This document shows, piece by piece, positions 43,978 to 53,900 of a stretch of DNA of 64,000 nt. The notes below the pieces were generated by a model. That model worked only from the letters and a program-made list of their open reading frames with translations, was not told the DNA's origin and ran no database searches. Position 1 is the stretch's first letter; every line of letters begins with the position of its first letter. The DNA is from Pseudorasbora parva (lineage: Eukaryota; Chordata; Actinopteri; Cypriniformes; Gobionidae), in assembly GCF_024679245.1 (NCBI RefSeq), contig NC_090191.1, forward strand, positions 3,492,778 to 3,556,777, read 5' to 3'. A program made the translations under genes and the position numbers.

Positions 43978-46900
43978 CTTAAGCTTTCATTTCATTTATT
44001 TATTTTATTATATATATGAAAGTTAAAAAAAGTAACATTTAAGGTACAATTTAAACGGGCCTGATTCAGTTTAAAAACTGGTTTCCACCAGGTTCCTGTT
44101 CTGCAGAACATAAAACGTCTCGGTTACGTATGTAACCCTTGTTCCCTGAAGGAGGGAATGGAGACGTATGTCGGAGTGACGAATTGGGATCACTTCGCCC
44201 CGCTGCGCGGGTATAAAGCGGAAGCGATCGCCATGCACTGTTGTTTTTCACTGAGGAGCCGAACTAGTGGCTCGAGCTGCAGTGATGGTACAGCAACTGT
44301 GGCGACAGGACGTACGTCTCCGTTACCTCCTTCAGGGAACGAGGGTTACATACGTAACCGAGACGTTCCCTTTCAGTCAGTCACGTTCGATGTACGTCGG
44401 AGTGACCGACGAATTGGGATCCCTATGGAAAACGCCACAGTTACTATCACTTCCAGCGCCCTGCGGGAGTCCCTCAGACCCTGTCTCAATGGGCGGGGAA
44501 TTTCCTGCAGGGAGAGTCACACTGCCATCCCACAAGACCCAATCAGTGGACTATTGGATAACGCTGGGAAAGCGTGCCCCTGGAGGCCGCTGCGGAAGCC
44601 ACACTCCCCCGAAGGGGATACCATGTGGAAATTACACGTATGGACTGGCCGTGGGCAGTACAACATACGGGAGTCCCAGGGGTGGCCCCGGCCCTGTTGG
44701 GCGGGGGACAGTCACCGCACTGAGATGATAGAGCGGGCCAAGGGAAAGACACTGGCTCGCCGTAGGGAGCCGTACCGTGGAGAATACACGTATGGGACCG
44801 CTGTGGGGGTCACTACATATGGAACCCAGCCTAACACAAGTTCCACAATGCATACGAGTGTTAGACCTGGTGTCAGACGCTCTGCCACGTCTGACTGCCG
44901 CGGGTTGCGGAGGACTCAACAGGGTTCGCCATACCGGGGAACTCGACTGGAGCATATAAGCGCACGTATACGTTCCATGAGGAAGGGAGTGGCGCAGCAA
45001 ACCGACGCTAGAACGAGCACTCTGGTGCTACTGACTACGAGAAGTGAGTACACGGGAAGATACCAGTTCTACACGTAGGCTATAAAATCTAGCGAACGTG
45101 TTGGGTGTCGCCCAGCCCGCAGCTCTACAAATATCTGTTAGCGAAGCACCACGAGCCCGCGCACAGGACCAGGCTACACCCCTGGTGGAGTGAGCTCCAA
45201 TCCCGAGCGGGCAGGGCACGCCAAGACAATGCCATCCACTATCCAGTGGGCCATCCTCTGCTTAGAGACAGCCTTTCCCTTCTGCTGTCCTCCGTAACAG
45301 ACGAAGAGCTGCTCTGAGGTCCTAAAGCTTTGCGTTCTGTCCACATAAGTCCGAAGAGCTCGGACAGGACAGAGAAAAGCCAGGGCTGGGTCTGCCTCCT
45401 CCGAAGGCAGCGCTTGCAGGCTCACCACCTGGTCCTGGAAGGGAGTGGTGGGAACCTTGGGCACGTATCCAGGCCGGGGACTCAGGATTACATGAGAATA
45501 GTCTGGCCCAAATTCCAGGCACGATTCGGCGACCGAAAATGCCTGCAGGTCCCTACCCTCTTGATAGAGGCCAATGCAGTCAGGAGTACTGTCTTAAGAG
45601 ACAGAATTTTTAACTCCACTGACTGCAAAGGCTCAAAGGGAGGTCTCTGAAATGCACTGAGCACCAGAGACGGGTCCCAAGTATAGAGGGTATAGAGGGG
45701 GGGGGCGAGGAGGATTTAATCTCCTCGCGCCCCTCAGGAACCTGACGATCAGGTCGTGCTTCCCCAAAAACTTACCTTCTACTAGTTCGTAATTGGCAGT
45801 GATTGGGGCCACATACACCTTGAGGGTGGAGGGACACAGCCTCCAACATTCTGAACGGTAGCGTGTGAAGGGACCGGTTCAAGAACCGCAGATCCAAGAT
45901 TGGCCGTGACCCGCTGCTTTTCTTGGGTACAGTGAAGTACGGGCTGTAAAAGCCGGTCTTCATATCGGCTGGAGGGACCGGCTTGATCGCGTCCTTCGCC
46001 AGTAGGACTGCAATCTCCGCCTGAAGCACCGAGGCGCACTCCTTCAAAACAGAGGTGAAGTGAACGCCCCTGAGCTTGGGGGACGCCGGGCGAACTGAAT
46101 CGCATAGCCGAGTCTGATGGTGCGGATGAGCCAGCGGGATGGGCTGGGGAGCGCTAGCCAGGCCCCCAGTGACTGCACCAGTGGGACCACCGGCACCACA
46201 GACATACCCGCAGCGGGGCAGCGTCCCTGCTGGCGATTGGAGAGGCGCCTGAGGGTGACGAGGCATGGGAGCGTCGAACACCGCCAAGAGCGCTCTCTTG
46301 GTACCCAGAGACTTTGGAAACTTTTTTGGAAGCATTTTTGAGTGCACAATTGCATGTAGAAAAGTTTCAGCAGAAAGAGACAGATATGATCTAATCTTGT
46401 TATACACATAAAGTTTCTGATTCAGTTTTTTTGTCAAATTAGAAATATGATCCCGATATGTAAGATGTGTATCAAGTAACACACCAAGATATTTAAGTCT
46501 TTGTAACGACAAGATCTTGGTTTGCAAAGGTGATAGAATCCACACAAAATAAACTTTTTCTAGGTGAATGAAAATACATACATTCAGTTTTTTTTACATT
46601 TATGGTCAGATGGTTCTTTTTCAACCAATCATGTAAGCACTGAAGATCAGATGTCAATTTAAAATTTATAACGTCAGGATTTGAGTCAGAGAAAAAAAAT
46701 CACAGTATCATCAGCATACAGTAAGCATTCTGAGTATTTACACACTCGAGGGAAATCATTAACGTATAAAAGAAAAAATAGAGGTCCAAGAATACTGCCT
46801 TGAGGAACTCCCATATCACAGACTAAAAATTGAGATGTTACATGATTAATTTTAACAGCTTGCGACCTGTTTGACAAAAACGAATAAAGCATTTTTATCA

Positions 46901-47920
46901 CAGATGAAAACAAATTAAATGAATGAAGTTTGTTAAGCAAAATCTGATGGTTCACTGTGCCGAAGGCTTTACGAAAGTCAATAAAAACAGCTCCAGTGAT
47001 ATGACCTTTATTAAGAGCGTTCGTATTTGTACAGTAAAAAATAATAATGGTGACATGGTAGATCGCTTAGCGCGGAAACCGTGTTGACAGTCGCTAAGCA
47101 AATGATACATTTCTAAATAAGAGATCAACTGATTGTGCAAAGTTTTTTCAAGCAACTTTGACATTATTGGAAGTATTGTGATAGGTCTATAATTTATAAA
47201 AAGAGTAGAATCATCAAATTTAAAAATTGGAGTGATTTGTGTTATTTTCCAGTCAGTAGGAAAGATCGAAAGCCTGATGCAAAGGTTGATTAAATGCTGA
47301 AAAAGAGGTACAAAGCTATCAGCATGAGTCTTCAAAAATAAAATATTAAATCATAAATATCGCAGGCATGAGTATTTTTCAATGAACACAATATTCTTCA
47401 CTCTCATTCTGTGTAATTTCGGAGCATGAAAACTGTTCAGATGTTAAAGTAATTACAGATGAAAAGGAAGGAGTTTTGAAATTAATTGCCAATTTGTTAA
47501 CCGATGATTAACATTTTCAATCTTTTCTGAATCTGAAATCAGAGTACCCTGTAGTGAATTTTGAATATTAACATTTTTTCTTCTCATTATCGCCAGTGAT
47601 GACTTTAAGGGTCTGCCATAACGTCTTTGGATTGTTAGCGGATAAAATAATCTGTTTTTTAAAATAGACCGCCTTAGCCTTACACAGTTAAGCAGTACAT
47701 TTATTTCTAATTTGTATGAAGTTATTTTTACTCTCAGATGTTCGACTTTGCCTATATATATTTTAAAAAGAGAGGCCTTCTGTTTAAGGAGTTGTAATAT
47801 ATCAGAATTTATCCATGGTAATTTACGCTGCCTAGACTGAACCTTGCCTACAGTAATATATTTATTCTGTATTTTCTGAAGTTTAGTGTGAAATTGCGTT
47901 AAAATTTTAAATAATTTTTA

Positions 47921-47967
<47 letters not shown>

Positions 47968-50900
47968 GCTGTATTATATAAAGTGATCTCTTCAGAATAA
48001 ATATTTGATTGCCTAGACTTTCAATAGACAGACAAAAAAATAAATAAATTAAAAATAGAAAAGGTCAATGAGCTGAATCTGATTGACTGTCTACCTCATA
48101 GACGAATGTTTGTAATAAATTAACTGAAAGTGAAGTGAACCTGTCGAGTGATTTTGTTTGGGGTAATTGTTCTAAATAAAGTCCAAAGTCTACATAGACA
48201 GTGATACATTTAAAAAAAAAAAAAAAAAAAAACTTTTTTTGCTTAAATATCTGATCCTTCTGCTATTACGAAACACAAGTTTGGCTGTTTATAGCATTAT
48301 CTCTTTAAATGTGATTTAAAAGAAAAAACACTAAATAATAATTTTGACTATGTATTGGTATGTAATTTACAGTGGTGTGAGGTGCTTGGAAAAGTTTTAA
48401 AATGGACCTTGAAAGTGTTTGAATTTGACCTTGGAAAAGGTGTACCCTGCTTTAAAGAGTGATTTCTGCTTGATTTAAATATACACTAATAAGATTTTGG
48501 ATATTAAAATGTAACTGTGTTGATTGATGCATTGAAAACCGTCCGTTGGTTCAACAATTAAAGTGTCAATGTTAAAAGACATTCGGTTCACATCATTTAA
48601 TTGAGACATTTTTCAGTGCAGCAAGTCAACATGAGTTTTGATCTTCAAAAAAAGGTGTCTGTGTGCACATTTGTGTGAGTGTTTGTCTGTGTCTGAGTGC
48701 GTGTGTGTTTAATGGTTAACTTTCACTGTGTGTGTTTTGTAGTGTGGATCATGGAGGAGAGATCAGGATTACACCAGGACTACGGAAATGTATGTCTGCA
48801 CACACACACACACACATTCGTTGCATGGCAACAGACCTGAGATTTGATCACTGAACTCAAGATTTCCTCACTATAGATGAGATGCAATTTATAGACAGGA
48901 TAATAATAATAAATCAAGTGAAAATGTGTTGCTGTAATATGAATCTGTGAAAATCATAAATTAACTCAGATCTGAACTCAAGACTTATGATAGAAAGTGA
49001 AAGTGATATAAATAATTTTTTTTACAGTGTACAATAAAAAATCAGGGGCCGTATTCACAAAACATTTCATCTTACCACTAAGAGTTCTCCTAAATGCCAG
49101 TAAAAGTTCGTAGTTATGAGTTTTCTCTTAAAACCTATTCACAAATGCAAAAGTCTGGGGACTGAGGAGCCAAGTGTCACTAATTAAGCAAGTTTATGTT
49201 CAGCTGATTGTCAGCCTCTTACATCTTCATCCCAAGAGATCACAGAATTTAAGCGACAAATTGTGTTTTTATAAATAAAGTGCAAGAGGAGCACCAAGCA
49301 GCTTACTTAATGAGTTGCCTCGAAAGTTTTCTGCATCCCTCCGCCACCCCGACTACTCACTCTCGGCCCAGCCGGGGATTCGATTCGGGGGAAAACTCTG
49401 GGTTTGGGCTAAATCCTGACCTCAGAGCCCTCGGTCCTCTCGGAAAGCATGCCAAATAGGCTTAATTTACTCTTTTACTCTATCCAATCATTTGTAAGTG
49501 TGAACTCATGAAACAACTGCCACAGATAATTTAGACATGATTTATTTTTTATTTACTTATTTAATAATTAAATATTATTTTTTGGTGTTATTGCTTTATT
49601 ATTATGACAGGGTAGTGAGTAGACAGGGAGTAAAGTGGAAGAGCAAAAGGTCTGCAACAGCTATTATGATTGTTTAATGATTTGGTCTTAGTGACTTAGG
49701 AGTCCTCTTGACTACTCATAACATTTCACAGATTAAGGAGCTAGTTTTAGCACTAAAATGCTTGGTGATATACAAACCCAATTCCAAAAAAGTTGGGGCA
49801 CTGAACAAATTGTGAATAAAAATAGAATGCAATGATGTAGAAGTTTCAAATTTCAATATTTTATTAAGAATACAACATGACATATCAAATGTTTAAACTG
49901 AGAAAATGTATAATTTTAAGGGATAAATAAGTTGATTTTAAATTCAACACATCAACACATCTCAAACAAGTTGGGACAACGCCATATTTACCACTGTGTG
50001 GCATCCCTTCTTCTTTTTTAAAACAGTTTGCAAATGTCTGGAGACTGAGGAGACCAGTTGTTTAAGTTTAGGAAATAGGAATGTTGTCCCATTCTTGTCT
50101 AATACAGGCTTCTAGTTGCTCAACTGTCTTAGATCAACTTTGTCACATCTTCCTCTTTATGATGCGCCAAATGTGTTCTATGGCTGAAAGATCTGGACTG
50201 CAGGCTGGCCATTTCAGTACCCGGATCCTTCTTCTACGCAGCCATGATGTTGTAATTGAAGCTGTATGTGGTCTAGCATTGTTCTTCTTTTTCTTTCGGC
50301 TTTTCCCTTCAGGGGTCGCCAAAGTGAATCATCTACGTCCATCTAGTCCTATCCTCTATATCCTCTTCTCTCAGACCGACTACCTTCATGTCCTCCTTCA
50401 CTACATCCATAAACCTCCTCTTTGGTCTTCCTCTTGACCTCCTGCCTGGCAGCTCCAACCTCAGCATCCTTTTACCAATATATTCACTCTCCCTCCTCTG
50501 AACATGTCCAAACCATCTCAACCTGGCCTCTCTAACTTTGTCTTCAAAACATCTCACATGTGCTGTCCCTCTGATGTACACATTCCTGATCCTATCCATC
50601 CTCATCACTCCCAAAGAGAACCTCGACATCTTCAGTGCTGCTACCTCCAGCTCTTCCTCCTGTCTTTTCCTCAGTGCAAATGTCTCCAAACCATACAACA
50701 TCGCTGGTCTCACTACTGTCCTGTACACCTTTCCTTTCATTCTTGCTGGTACTTTTTTTATCACACAACACACAACCTGACACTTTTCTCCACCTATTCC
50801 AACCTGCCTGCACACGCTTCTTTACCTCTTTTCCACACTCCCCATTCCTCTGGACTGTTGACCCTAAGTACTTAAAATCCTGCACCTTCTTGACCTCTTC

Positions 50901-53900
50901 TCCCTGTAACCTCACTGTTCCACTTGGTTCTCTGCTTCATTCACACACATGTATTTTGTCTTGCTGCAACTAACATTCATTCCTCTTCTCTCCAGAGCAA
51001 ACCTTCACCTCTCTAGACTTTTCTCCACCTGCTCCCTGCTCTCACTACGGATCACAATGTCATCCGCAAACATCATAGTCCATGGAGATTCCTGTCTGGC
51101 CTCATCTGTCAGCCTGTCCATCACCAACACAAACAAGAAGGGGCTCAGAGCCGATCCTTGATGCAGTCCCACCTTCATGGTGAAGTCCTCTGTCTCACCT
51201 ACGACACACCTTTCCACTGTCCTACTTCTCTCATACATATCCTGTACCATTTTAACATACTTCTCTGCCATTCCAGACTTCCTCATACAATACCACAGCT
51301 CCTCTCTTGGCACTCTGTCATATACTTTTTCTAAATCTACAAATACATAATGCAGCTCTTTCTGACCTCTCTGTACTTCTCCATTAACATTCTCAAAGCA
51401 AATAATGCATCTGTAGTAGAGTCCTGCAATGTGTAGGTGCATAAAATGCGGGGATGCGGGTGGATAATTAACTCTGTGCGGGCGGGTAGTAGTGCGAATT
51501 AAAAATATGTGCAATATTTCTGTGGCGAGGTGGACGAGCGAGAGAGCGAGCGAGAGAGACCGGGGCGTGATTGTCAATGAGCGTCACCTGCGAGCCACAC
51601 CAGTCTCGAGTCCTCTGAGGGAGCTCGGAGACATATATGGACAAACTGGATTTGACGTTGAGCTGTGTTTACGTTTTATTATGTGTGTGTAAGGCAGTTG
51701 TCCGTGAGGGGCTGCCCACGTTACTTTCGTTTTGTTTGGTTAAATGTTCGTCGGTGTGGTGTGACAGGCAGCGGGGCGAGGGACCGCGAGAGTGGGCCGG
51801 TGATTAATGTTTACGAGTGCCAGCTGCGTGGCACACCGGTCTCGTCTCGCGGCCATGTGACGGGAGCATATAAGGAGGAGCAAGGGCTGCGGAAGACGAG
51901 AGAGCTCCTCCTTATATGCTCCCGTCACATGGCCGCGAGACGAGACCGGTGTGCCACGCAGCTGGCACTCGTGAACATTACCGGCCCGCTCTCGCGGTCC
52001 CTAGCCCCGCTGCCTGTCACACCACAGTCGGTTACTGCCTCCTTCTTCCCCCCTCGAACATACTGTATGACAATTTCTATGTCCAAATTACCATTACACA
52101 TACACGCAACAACGATATGCCATTTGACCCATCACGTCACCACCACTGTGACATTGCAACTTTTGTTGGTGCCTCTCATAGCCCAGATGGAGCGAGCATT
52201 GCAGGAGTAGCAATGGATGAAGTAAACGTAAAGTTGGTTATGAAATTATTGACAACGAGTCTTTAAAAGCACAGCCTGTTTCATTAGCCCATTCATGACG
52301 CTGTTGATGTTGAGAGAGGTGCAAGATAAAAAAAATAAAGCATTTTAATTGAAATGATTTTTGTAAATGTGTGATTTATTGCGGGGGGATGGGTAATGGG
52401 CCAAATATTAACGGGTCTGGGCAGGTGCGGATTTAATTTTGATATTTTCGCAGGTCACGGGTCAGATCTGGTCCTTAACCTTGTGGGTACGGGCGGAGGC
52501 GGGTCTCCTAAAATGGACCCGTGCAGGACTCTGATCTCTGCCTCTCCAACCGATACACATCCCTCTCACCTTCTTTACTATCTAACCTTGCATACATGTC
52601 CTCATACGCTTTCTGTTTGGCCTTTGCCACCTCTATCTTAACCTCACGCTGCATCACTGTGGTGTGGCAAGCAGCGGGGCGAGGGACCGCGAGAGCGGGC
52701 CGGTGATTAATGTTAACGAGTGCCAGCTGCGTGGCACACCGGTCTCGTCTCGCGGCCATGTGACGGGAGCATAAAAGGAGGAACGAAGGCAGCGGAAGAC
52801 GAGAGAGGACCAGGCCTGGAATTTATGTTTAGTTTGGTTTATGTGTTTGTGGGCAGTCGTCCGTGAGGGGCTGCCCACGTTTTATTTTGTGTGTTCGCGG
52901 GCAGTCGTCCGTGAGGGGCTGCCCGCGGTTTTACTTTCATTTTGTTTATTTATTTTTAATAAATGTTGTTGAACGTTCGCCGGTTCCCGCCTCCTTCCTT
53001 CCCATCTACGAACTTCATTACAATCACCCTATATTCCTGTCTAATTTCCTCCATCCTCTAACTGTCCCACTTCTTCCTACCTAACCTCTTCCTGTGGATA
53101 CTCTCCTGGACTTCCTCATTCAACCACCAAGTCTCCTTGTCTTCTATCCTCCTTGCAGATGACACACCTAGCACCTTTCTACCCGTCTCCCTGATCACTT
53201 TGGCTGTAGTAGTCCTGTCATCTGGAAACCCTTCTTGACCACCTAAAGCTTGTCTCAACTCCTTCCTGAAAACCACACAGCACTCTTTCTTTTCCAACTT
53301 CCACCACTTTGTCTTCTGCTCTGCCTTTGTCTTCTGTTCTGCCTTTGTGGTCCGGCATTGTCATGATGGAAAATGCAAGGTCTGCCCTGAAAGAGACGGC
53401 TTCTGGATGGGAGCATGTGTTGTTCTAAAACTTGGATAAACCAAGCATTGATGGTGCCTTTCCAGATGTGTTAAGTTCCCCTTGCCACATGCACTCATGC
53501 AACCCCATACCATCAGAGATGCAGGCTTCTGAACTGAGCGCTGATAACAACTTGGACTCTGTCCTTGTCTTCTTAAGTCCAGATGACATGGCATCCCAGT
53601 TTTACAAAAAGAACTTCACATTTTTATTTGTCTGACCACAGAACAGTTTTCCACTTTGCATAGTCCATTTTAAATAAGCCTTGCCACAGAGAAAATGCCT
53701 GCGCTCCTGGATCATGTTTAGATGTGGCTTATTTTTTGACCTATAGAATTTTAGCCGGCAATGGTAAATGGCACGGTGGATTGTGTTCACCGACAATGTT
53801 TTCTGAAAGTAGCCTTGAGCCCATGTTCTGATTTCCATTACAGTAGCATTCCTGTATGTGATTCAGTGCTGTCTAAGGGATGAAGATCACAGGCATCCAG

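Larger units (their letters stand above)
44108..46290 (-). mobile_element. DIRS-type (tyrosine recombinase) retrotransposon, internally deleted
   Basis: Seen: RT part 45840-46120, then after a deletion a tyrosine-recombinase region 45028-45780, all minus strand, then 44108-45020 non-coding with mirrored sequences (44110-44170 and 44308-44370, ctcggttacgtatgtaaccc and complement). Known: DIRS elements carry RT, RNase H and a tyrosine recombinase, and have inverted rather than direct terminal repeats. RNase H and most of RT are missing. Confidence 0.8.
50282..53345 (-). mobile_element. RTE-type LINE inserted in the Tc1 element
   Basis: Seen: 3' end at low coordinates (minus: gcgacccctgaagggaaaag, ccgaaagaaaaagaag). 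Target duplication of 15 bp: tgtggtctagcattg (50267-50281) and tgtggtccggcattg (53346-53360), 13 of 15 identical. Coding pieces 53058-53297, 52530-52650, 50300-51400, minus strand. Carries a hAT element and a solo LTR; about 0.7 kb of RT is missing at the hAT junction. Confidence 0.82.

Noticed and set aside
44158..45078. 300-residue plus-strand open frame in the DIRS region
   Set aside because: It is antisense to the element, contains mirrored repeat sequence and has no domain.
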